The notes under the pieces: model-generated
The model's database searches: none
What the model was told of the DNA's origin: nothing
Seen by the model: only the letters and a program-made list of their open reading frames with translations
NCBI GenBank assembly: GCA_033675265.1
Contig: JAUJYZ010001454.1
Span: forward strand, 273,605 to 337,604
Direction: 5' to 3'
Length of the DNA: 64,000 nucleotides
DNA from: Actinostola sp. cb2023
Lineage: Eukaryota > Cnidaria > Anthozoa > Actiniaria > Actinostolidae
In this document: in pieces, positions 30,301 through 41,442 of the stretch
Layout: the number at the start of each line of letters is the position of its first letter
How positions within the stretch are numbered: the first letter of the stretch is position 1
Made by a program: the position numbers and the translations under genes

Positions 30301-33300
30301 GTTTGTTTGTAGGTTGAGAGTGCGTTCTATTTGTTAACTAAAATATCTTATCATTAGAACGTCATTGGATTCATTGTGATGGTTGTTTGTTTGTAGGTTG
30401 AGAGTGCGTTCTATTTTACTCTGCTTTCGCTGTTGGTGTACTCACATGAACAGTGGTTAGAAAACCGACTGACGTTCCTCAAGCGGCTCATCGTCACGGT
30501 ACATGTTCGACACATCACACCAGGGGGTGCTACAAGGTACTACAATCAATTAATAAATAATAATCATGTAATAATCATGGACAAATAGCGTATTTTTCTG
30601 GAGAAAAGATTCAAACGTCATTCGTAATTCAGCCGTTATGAATTAAAATTCAGTAGAGTAACACAGGCATACCGGACATCACTGTTAGGGCTCATGGAAA
30701 GTACAGTGTTTGAATTGACCAATCTTAAAAATACTTGATATTCAGCTTAGCCTCACTTCCAAGATACAAAACAAAAGGAAAAATTAGAATAACAAAACAA
30801 ACTACTCCTGAATGCGAGGCTAAGTTCAATTTTATGTATTTTTAAGATTGGCCAATTGGAGTCGCTGAGACCACAGCCGCAACTTTTTGCCTGACCCATG
30901 CACACACCAATCTTTCCATGTACCTAATAGCTGATATTGAAGTTACACTCCAATGACTCAGAACAACGGTTTTAAGTCGAGGCTATCGGGTCAGAACAAA
31001 AACTTGACCCGATAGCCTCAACTTGAAACCTTTGTACAGAGTCATTGGAGTGTAACTTCGATATCAGCTATTGCACAAATGGATAGTACAGCATTTGAAC
31101 TAGTTAGGCCTAAGTTACTACATGTAATAAACTGACACTAAACATTACAAACATGATTTGTTTCACCAGGCTACAAGATTCTACTGTCCAGGCCTACAGT
31201 GTTTACAAACCTGCTTTTATTTACTTTTTCTTCATCAACCAACTACATGACATGTTTAAGGTATGGGGACTGTCCATCTATTGACATGTTTAAGGTATGG
31301 GGACTGTCCATCTATTGACATGTTTAAGGTATGGGGACTGTCCATCTATTGACATGTTTAAGGTATGGGGACTGTCCATCTATTGACATGTTTAAGGTGG
31401 CTCGATTGGGTTTTTCCGTAGCGATACCTCTTTTGCGTTTGAAAAACAATTGTGCATTTGTGAACGATCTACTGGTAAATTGAGTATTACAACCGTGTTT
31501 CAGAAAGATCGGCGTTACTATGGCAACGCTGAAAGAATTCCTCTTTTTACATATTCTCGATTTCTACTCGCAGTTGAAACTATAGTTTTGTTTGTAGAAA
31601 TCATTGACGCCCTCGGACGCAGGATGGGCGCAAGCCATGGCTGACCATATTCGTAACAGTGATGAAGCTTTGCTGAAAGCATGTGATAAGGTAACGTCAT
31701 TAGAAGTCGCTTTTACTTACAGTATTTGATCTTGTTCATATTAGAACCTTCAAAACCATTTGTTCAAATGTAGATCAACTAATGTAGAGTCTGTCTTGCC
31801 ACTAAAATTTCTATTTTATCTATTTTTCTAAAGATATTTCTATATCTATTTACTATTGTTTAGTGTAAGTCTGTATCTCTATTTTGTAAGTTATTAGTAC
31901 AGTGGTTTTCATAAACCCGTGGAATACACTTTAGCGTATTTAGCACTACTTCACTCTAATTCTTTTGTTTTCTATTGTGTTTATCTGACTATTACACTCT
32001 AATTAGTACACTTTGTTTCACGGGTTAATGAAAACCACTCTATTAGAGTGCAAATTAGTACTAAATAGCACCAATGGAACAATAGAAAACAAAAGACATT
32101 GCACTATTTAGTGCTAATTAAAGTTAGCACTATTTCACGGTTTTAGTGTTTGCACTCTATTTGTAATGTACGGTGTAGAGCTTGTCCGGATCATGAGTAC
32201 TTTCTCTACACTGTAAAACTATTAAATAGAAAATAAATAATGACAATACAATACAGATAGCAAGTAGATTTTTCTGCAACAAATTTCTACAAGTTGCACG
32301 AAAACAATTACGTATGACATGGTTTGTGCAACTTGCGTGGCTACAATTAGAGCGCTATCCAATCAGGAGCGAGGAAAATATAAACATTTTTGGGAAGCTG
32401 ATTTCAACAAAAAATTGACGTGTAACAACCGAGGATGTCTCTGTAAGAACGGTCCACTCGATCTCGGACTCCAAAATTGATTTTCTTTATATTTTTACCG
32501 TGAATCACACTAACTATCCTTACTACTAAAATGAAGTTAGGATGATCGAAAAGGTTATTTTACCGATGTTCTGAGGATTTGAAATGTTACGGTCGCTAAG
32601 CGACAAAAAAGCACTAAATTAAATTATATAATACATGGTTTTTATGGCTGTTTAAAAATTATTCGCATGATCAAAACCAGAAGATTTAGCACTCAACCGA
32701 AAGTTTAGGACGTCTTTAGTTGGTGTATGTATCATTTGGTCTTTTTCTCGCTCGAAGACGGAAAATAAATGGAAATTATCTCACCCCACTCCACTTGTAA
32801 TGTAAACATAATGAAATTATGGTTCAAAATAACGCTCGAATTCTTGCTTGTGGCACCTGGGCTAGACCTAAAACCTCATTCAAAACAGAGATTAAGACTT
32901 CTATTGCTGATTTATCGAATAAAACTTGCGGCACAATGCGATTCCGTAAAACCAGGTTGACGTGAATATTGTCATTTTGATGTGGGCCGATTGCGTGACA
33001 CGTCAGACTGATGTACTGTTAGCTGTTTTTTATTTCCTCTATAGTCGATATTTCTGCCCCAAAAGAAGTGAAATTCCATCATAAGAAGAGAAACGTTTCT
33101 GTGCTGATGTTATTTTGTGTCGAGGATTTTTTATGCAACATCATCTTGATACTCAGCACCGTGGCTACCGCCGTGACAAGTTGTCTTATATTTTGTGTTC
33201 TATAAATAGCTCTCTAATGAGAGAAGATATTCCAACTGTTACTACACTAACGAAGAAGAGAAAATATTTTCGTATTGATAGATCAACAATTTTGTTCAGT

Positions 33301-36300
33301 TTCACTGACTTGATCAGTCGAAATCTACGGAAGCCCAAGAGGGCCACTGGTGGGTTTTCGTTTTTGTTTTCGTTTTTTTGCTTTTCATTTTTCGCTTTTT
33401 GCTTTTCATTTTTCGCTTTTTGGTTTTGGTTTTTGTTTTCGGTTTTTTGCTTTTCATTTTTCGCTTTTTGCTTTTCATTTTTCGCTTTTTGGTTTTTGTT
33501 TTTGTTTTCGGTTTTTTGCTTTTCATTTTTCGCTTTTTGCTTTTCATTTTTCGCTGTTTGCTTTTTGTTTTTGTTTTTGTTTTCGGTTTCAGTTGCTTTT
33601 CATTTTTCGCTTTTTGCTTTTCATTTTTCGCTTTGTTGTTTTTTGTTTTTTGTTTTTGTTTTTGTTTTTGTTTTTGTTTTTTTGCTTTTCACTTTTTGGT
33701 TTTTGCTTTTCGTTTTCGTTTTGGTTTTCTTTTTTGATTTGGTTTTTGTTTTCCCTTTTCGTTTTTTTTTGCTTTTCGTTTTTTTTTTTTGCTTTTCGTT
33801 TTTTTGTTTATTTATTTTTTGAAAACCAAAAGACAAAAGCAAAAACCAAAACCGAAAAGACGAAACCAAAAACCAAAAAGACAAAACCAAAAACCAAAAA
33901 GGCAAAAGCAAAACCAAAAAGGCAAAAGCAAAAACCAAAAAGGCAAAAGCAAAAACCAAAAAGGCAAAAACCAAAACCAAAACCCTGAGTGGCCCTCCTG
34001 GGCCGGTCCATGGTGCCTTGCGAGCCACGTGATGAACAAACATGGCGGACGGCTTCGAAGTCAAGTACAAACCCGGGGTACAAACGTTTGCCCAAAGGAC
34101 AGAAAGGTATGGACGTGCGTATTATTAATTAAGTTCATATGTAGCTAAACTGTACGTACTAACAATCCCCTATGTTATTTTTAGTTGAAATGTCGGTAAT
34201 GGATTCAAGTTTATGGGCAATGAGTTTGGTATGCGCATGGATTGACCTCAAACTTGTTCTTTCGTATCGGCTGAAGTAGATGAGTATTAAAGAGCTTTGA
34301 AAATACGGCGAATTTTGGCGAGAATACGGACCGAGGTAGCGTTCGGACGGCTTCGATCAGTTGAAGTTGCTCAAACACACCATCGGGAAATATCAAATAA
34401 TTCGCTTAAAATATTGAGCTTTAATTTATAGCATAGACTTGGACAGCAGAAAATAGAAATAGTGAAAGTTGACAATGACCAGATGCCCTGGGGTCATAGA
34501 GTAACATGATAGCCTTATTTATAGTTCATTCAACCTTGTTTGTGCAGTCCGCAGTCTATACTATAAATTATAAAAGCTCAATATTTTAAGCGAATTATTT
34601 GATATTTCCCGATGGTGTGTTTGAGCAACTTCAACTGATTGAAGCCGTCCGAACGCTACCTCGGTCCGTATTCTCGCCAAAATTCGCCGTATTTTCAAAG
34701 CTCTTTAATACTCATCTACTTCAGCCGATACGAAAGAACAAGTTTGAGGTCAATCCATGCGCATATCAAACTCATTGCCCATAAACTTGATTCCATTACC
34801 GACATTTCAACTAAAAATAACATAGGGGATTGTTAGTACGTACAGTTTAGCTACATATGAACTTAATTAATAATACGCACGTCCATACCTTTCTGTCCTT
34901 TGGGCAAACGTTTGTACCCCGGGTTTGTACTTGACTTCGATGCCGTCCGCCATGTTTGTTCATCACGTGGCTCGCAAGGCACCATGGACCGGCCCAGGAG
35001 GGCCACTCAGGGTTTTGGTTTTGGTTTTTGCCTTTTTGGTTTTTGCTTTTGCCTTTTTGGTTTTTGCTTTTGTCTTTTTGGTTTTTGGTTTTGTCTTGTT
35101 GGTTTTTGGTTTCGTCTTTTCGGTTTTGGTTTTTGCTTTTGTCTTTTGGGTTTCAAAAAATAAATAAACAAAAAAACGAAAAAAAAAAAAACGAAAAGCA
35201 AAAGAAAACGAAAAGGGAAAACAAAAAACAAATCAAAAAAGAAAACCAAAACCAAAACGAAAAGCAAAAAGCGAAAAGTGAAAAGCAAAAAAACCGAGAA
35301 CAAAGACAAAAACAAAAAACAAAACGAAAAGCAAAAAGCGAAAAATGAAAAGCAAAAAAACGAAAACAAAAACAAAAACGAAAAGCAAAAAGCGAAAAGT
35401 GAAAAGCAAAAAACCGAAAACAAAAACAAAAACAAAAACAAAAACGAAAAGCAAAAAGCGAAAAATGAAAAGCAAAAAGCGAAAAATGAAAAGCAAAAAA
35501 CCGAAAACAAAAACAAAAACAAAAACGAAAAGCAAAAAGCGAAAAATGAAAAGCAAAAAGCGAAAAATGAAAAGCAAAAAACCGAAAACAAAAACCAAAA
35601 CCAAAAAGCGAAAAATGAAAAGCAAAAAGCGAAAAATGAAAAGCAAAAAACCGAAAACAAAAACGAAAACCCACCAGTGGCCCTCCTGGGCTTCCGTAGA
35701 AATCAGTCTTGTTCTTAGGTCTGGGGTCTGGCATATATAAATAATAATGACAATACAATACAGATAGCATATAAACAGTAATTTACGCGAAGTAAACTTT
35801 CACAAGATGTACAAAAAAGTTAAAACTGACTGTAGAGTTTATTGTTAGAAAACTGAGAAAAGCAGAAAAAGGGGATAAAATGAATTCTCATTGTTGTCAT
35901 AAAGATCTATTTTAGGTATATTGTCTGCCACATTGTCTTCACACTGAATCAATTATCGACTCCAGTTTGCTTGCGGAATGTTTTTTCAAACATGGCTTTC
36001 GATAGTTGCAATTTCAGAAAGTATGCAAAGATTACTTGAAGAAGTTCACGTGGCCTCCATGGACTTAAGAAGTAATCCGATTACCAGGATCAAATAACGA
36101 CACATTTACAAAGTTGTAACTTGACCCCTGGGGGTACTCCCTTAGGATGGGTGTGCCGCTGAGTCTCTGAGACCCTGGGCCTGTTCCAGACAAAAAAAAA
36201 AGATAATTTTGCGACCCTGTTCCAGACAAAATGGTCAAAATAGGTACCCTGTTCCAGACTAGAAGCAATAAAAATATACTCTGTTCTAGAGTATTATTTC

Positions 36301-39300
36301 CAGAGCCAAACCGAACGTAAAATATACCCCTGTTCCAGACAGAAACAGTGATTTGTATACCCTGTGGTATACAAATTTTGGACCACTCGCGGAAGAAAGA
36401 GAGTCCAGTATAACTTGCATGCGCATACCAGACTGACCTTCAATAACACAATTTGAAGAGAAAAAAAATGGTCTTTCTTTTTTGTTTTGTTTCAGTGTGT
36501 GCTTTTTTTTTTTCTTTTTTTTGCAGTTCACGTTTTGAGTAGTCATGCATGGCAGGCATTTGGCGAAAAATAATACAAAGGGGAATAAAACGTTATTTAC
36601 CGGTCTTCGTCGGTCCGGATAGGAAAAAACTGTGTCCTCGGCCTTGAAAACGGACCTCGGCCTACGGCTTCGGTCTATATGCCCAAGACCTCGGACACAA
36701 TTTTTCCTATTCCATTCCTGGACTCACTTTCTATCCGCTCCGACAAGCTGAAGTCGCGGAAGAAAGAGAGTCCAGTATAACTTGCATGCGCATGGCAGCT
36801 TAGCAGCCAATCAGATCGGAGCTAAATACACCAAATCGACTAACACAATGTTTACATTCTTTGACCCATTTCAGATCTTTTGGGAATACGGTTCTTTGTC
36901 TGTTGTATTTCGATTTCAATAGACATTTCAATAGCATTGATATGGAAATCGATGGAAATGTTGTTTGCAAAAGTTTTGAAATTTATGTTTCGATAAAAAC
37001 AAAGAGAATGTTGTGTACATTCATTTTCTGAAATAATTTTCAATTTTTATTTTTATGAAGAAGAAACTTGAGTTTTAATTGTAAAAAGACACAGATTACC
37101 GCTGAAATGATCGCGGCTCACTTCAGTAATTATTCCCCATAATAGACATCACCTATCCCAAGGGAAAGTGCAATCACAATATAGAGTAATTATAAGTGCA
37201 TTGTATTTTCTTGTACCCGAGAGAATGTTGTGAACGGATTTTAATATTCCCCTCAAACGACGTCACAAACAAAAAGATCTGAGCCGACGGTAAAACTGCA
37301 AAATGGCGGATGATATTCCATATTGAACGTAAATTATAATGATATCTAAGAAAGATTTACAAAAAATAATACTCAAGTAATGCTAGTACAAGAGATATCT
37401 AAAATAAATTTTGTCTTCAGTTCCCCTTTAAAGAATGTAAACATTGCGTCAGCCGATTTTGTCTATTTTCAGAGCCCGCAAATGTAATATGGCCAGTGAT
37501 ATGTTTACAACACGTGGAGCTGTCAAAATAAAATGGAATGAAATGGCTGACAGCGCGTGCAGATTAATAAAGAATAAATCAGGGACTTTCCAAAGCCTGT
37601 ACTCATATTAACAAAAACATCCGGCTTCCCACGAGTCACTTGATAAATGACTTGGAGCTGTTCAAACTTTAGAACAATATTATAATAAATTCAATTACTC
37701 TTTGCGAGGGAAAACTTCACGGAATCGATGAAATTCTTCACAAAATTCGACTGATATCGCTCATACAGAACTGAGAAACTGCGCAATATAAATATTAAAT
37801 TATTAAACTAGGATTTACTGGAGCCTCCGCCATTTTGGAGGTCAGACAGGTTTTGTAACCAGGCGACCACCACATATTTGTGGTGGTCGCCTGGCTGTAC
37901 AGTGAAACCGCGGAAATAAAAAGTATACCCGTAATAACGAGGTGTCCGTATTAAACGGGTTAGCTTAAATTTTGCCGTCCGATCAGTCGTTCTTACTTCA
38001 TGCTATTTTGTTCTTCTATTTTGTTGCTGTTGCTGTTTTTTGATTTATTTTCGTTGTTCTAGAGGTACAACAGTTTGAATATCTTCTCTCATTAGAGAGC
38101 TATTTATAGAACACAAAATATAAAACAACTTGTCACGGCGGTAGCCACGGTGCTGAGTATCAAGATGATGTTGCATAAAAAATCCTCGACACAAAATAAC
38201 ATCAGCACAGAAACGTTTCTCTTCTTATGATGGAATTTCACTTCTTTTGGGGCAGAAATATCGACTATAGAGGAAATAAAAAACAGCTAACAGTACATCA
38301 GTCTGACGTGTCATGCAATCGGCCCACATCAAAATGGCAATATTCACGTCAACCTGGTTTTACGGAATCGCATTGTGCCGCAAGTTTTATTCGATAAATC
38401 AGCAATAGATGTCTTAATCTCTGTTTTGAATGAGGTTTTAGGTCTAGCCCAGGTGCCACAAGCAAGAATTCGAGCGTTATTTTGAACCATAATTTCATTA
38501 TGTTTACATTACAAGTGGAGTGGGGTGAGATAATTTCCATTTATTTTCCGTCTTCGGCGAGAAAAAGACCAAATGATACATACACCAACTAAAGACGTCC
38601 TAAACTTTCGGTTGAATGCTAAATCTTCTGGTTTTGATCATGCGAATAATTTTTAACCAGCCATAAAAACCATGTATTATATAATTTAAGTTAGTGCTTT
38701 TTTGTCGCTTAGCGACCGTAACATTTCAAATCCTCAGAACATCGGTAAAATAACCTTTTCGATCATCCTAACTTCATTTTAGTAGTAAGGATAGTTAGTG
38801 TGATTCACGGTAAAAATATAAAGAAAATCAATTTTGGAGTCCGAGGTCGAGTGGACCGTTCTTACAGAGACAGCCTCGGTGAAGGTGGTTCCCGCATAAT
38901 GAATGACCGGTTTGCCGTATTTTTTAACTCGCTCGCTCCGCGTCAATATTGCTTGGATTTTATTGTGCTTAACACAAATACTAATTCAACCATTCTGCTT
39001 TTGGACGGTTTATTCAAAATTATCATTGTAAGCCGCGTTTGTGAATGCCAGCTGATATTCAAACGACACTATTTTCACTAAAACTGCTGCCAAACGGTTT
39101 TCCCTCGTACGATTGTTTTTAAACTTCGTGAACGACCTTTTAAGGTCCCTAGTAATGTTCTGACGAGGTAAGAAGGAAATTGATCGAGCCGAAATCACCA
39201 GTTCATATTTTTGTTGTCAAGATTTGGACCTATCGGTTGTTACGTGAATTCGGCTCGAACAATTTTCTTAATAATAATAATAATGATTTTTCATAATCAT

Positions 39301-39339
39301 TATTTATTTATTATAGATACAATTAAGGTATAACAGGTA

Positions 39340-39417
<78 letters not shown>

Positions 39418-41364
39418 TCGGGCTTTCCTGTGGAATGCCCGAGTTTAAAATTGGGCTTCGTTTTTCTTTTTCTTTTCGTTGGGTCACAAAAAGCAGTCTA
39501 GCAAGTAAAGCGCATGCGTGGAGATACTAAGGCGCATGCGTCGAGTGAGCATCTGAACACATGGTTGGAGGTAATGGCGACCAAGTTGTCCGAGACGTCG
39601 TTGTCGAATTCAAGAGTAAATATGTTTTCTAATACGCTCAAACTACATACAAAAGCACACACTGTTCGTGGCAGACCCACACCAAAAGATGTCGAGTGTT
39701 TTCGGAATGGGTCGGTCCGCGAAATTTACGAGAGATCAATTTTAATACGAGCGAACATTTAAGCTTATGAGTGAACCTTCCATCGAGAAACATGTTATAA
39801 ATATAAGCTTATATCAAATGAACTATCTAATGAGTAATGTAAGCTTAAAACATCGAAAAGCATCGTCGAGTATCTAGACGTGATCGTGAACCAAGTAGAA
39901 TACTTTGGAACGTCTGAAGAACAAGAGCAGAAAGGTTAGAGATTTTGTTTACCAACGTATTCGTTCAATTATACCCAAGTCATCTGAATTGTAAGCTTAT
40001 TGTTATGTGAAAGCTAGAAAACAACCAAATAAAGCACAGTTTTTACTTAAATTCTCTGAGAAACTTAATCATCGTATGATAAAGGTAAAACGTAGAGCTT
40101 GTCAGTATTTGTCATTGTTTTCAAGTAATAAATTGATAAGTCTTTACAAGACTCAAAGCCATGCAGCAAATTATTGTGAATTTAAATTGAGTAGAGATAT
40201 AGAAAAGAATCCTGGTCCTACTTCAGTGTATATTGATTCTAGAAAGACAATTCCAGCACCATATAGTCAAGGTTATGAGTTTGTATTTGGACAAAATGCA
40301 GGACAACAATGTGTTGCAATGAGTTTGTGTTCTTTGATTTACTATAACAAAGATGGAACAATTCTGCCAATCAGAGAATCAGTTATATTCAAGTTTGTCT
40401 CAACTAGCTAGACAGTCCTATTTAATGCTAACAGAATTACCAACAATGTTAAATGTGTTTGATACTAACTATCAACTGCACTACTAACAGTGAAAGCTAC
40501 ACTGGTACTGTGCATCAAGAAACTGCAATACAGGGCTATCAATTTTGTAGTTCTTTCCAAAGAGCCTTTGAATCACTGATATCTGAAGACTTTAAATATT
40601 AACAGTTGGGTGCTTTGCTGTTGCTATTTATTGTAATGGTGACATGGGATTTAAAATATTTGATTCTCATGCAAGAGATTTATATGGTAGAGGGCATCCC
40701 CAAGGTACAACTGTACATGTGTCCTTCTGGAAGTATCATCATTGAATTACTTGGTGCAATATTTTAAGAGTATACATAACAATGACATGTTTGAGGTAAA
40801 AGGGGTGAAAATCAATGAAGTTCAAAATAGCATAAAATAATTGTCAAAACACTGTGTGAAATCACCGAGTTCAATCAAAGTTGTGCTGTGGCCATCTACT
40901 CTATCTGTTACTCTATAATAAAATCATCTAGCTATTGGAATTCTAACACTTTATCTAGTATTGTAAACTATGGCAAAAGGCTGTGTGATATTCTATCTTT
41001 AGAAGAAAATTTTTCAACTGATGATTTACCCAAATCCATTGATGTTTTTGGAACTGAAGTAAGTTTACATGTTTTAACTGAGATGTGTGAAGTATTGTTG
41101 ATTCATTACAAAATAAATCAATACTTGAAGATGCTATTTCAAATAATGAATGCACAGGGTTTTTGATGTGGTTTGAGTCTTATTGTATCAGTTGTATCTT
41201 TAAATCCACAAAAAGGTCAAAGTATGTTTATTCTTTGTTGGTTTACAATACATATAGAATATATCATTAATAAATTGTTCTCGAGTTGTTTCAAATACAA
41301 AAAAGCAAGCAAAAATTTAAATCGCAGTTATAGACAAGCCCGAGTTCACGCAGTTATGCGTCTA

Positions 41365-41442
<78 letters not shown>

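Larger units (their letters stand above)
33325..35699. mobile_element. Inner 2,375-bp palindromic element with AAAT target duplication
   Basis: Terminal inverted ends CTACGGAAGCCCA and complement, with AAAT directly repeated outside both ends (33,321-33,324 and 35,700-35,703). Arms of about 1.1 kb (33,325-34,438 and 34,551-35,699) flank a loop of about 112 nt. The outer part of each arm is low-complexity (GCTTTTCATTTTTCGCTTTT). The inner part carries the mirrored first-exon-like sequence. Confidence 0.87.
32429..38879. mobile_element. Large foldback element with about 815-bp terminal inverted arms
   Basis: Left arm 32,429-33,243 and right arm 38,066-38,879 are inverted near-identical copies (CTGTAAGAACGGTCCACTCG, GCACCGTGGCTACCGCCGTG, and GAGAGAAGATATTC at the inner edge). 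A 63-codon ORF occurs in both arms with one residue changed, but has no recognisable domain. No transposase is seen. The interior holds the second palindrome (33,325-35,699) and about 2.4 kb of non-coding sequence. Confidence 0.85.

Noticed and set aside
33115..35770. Phe/Ser-rich and Lys-rich ORFs that could be read as membrane proteins
   Set aside because: Low-complexity T-rich and A-rich repeat tracts in a palindrome, with mirrored copies on the other strand.
32769..38540. 63-codon ORF present in both arms of the large foldback
   Set aside because: Conservation is explained by the inverted duplication; no domain, no codon-level evidence of selection can be judged from two copies.
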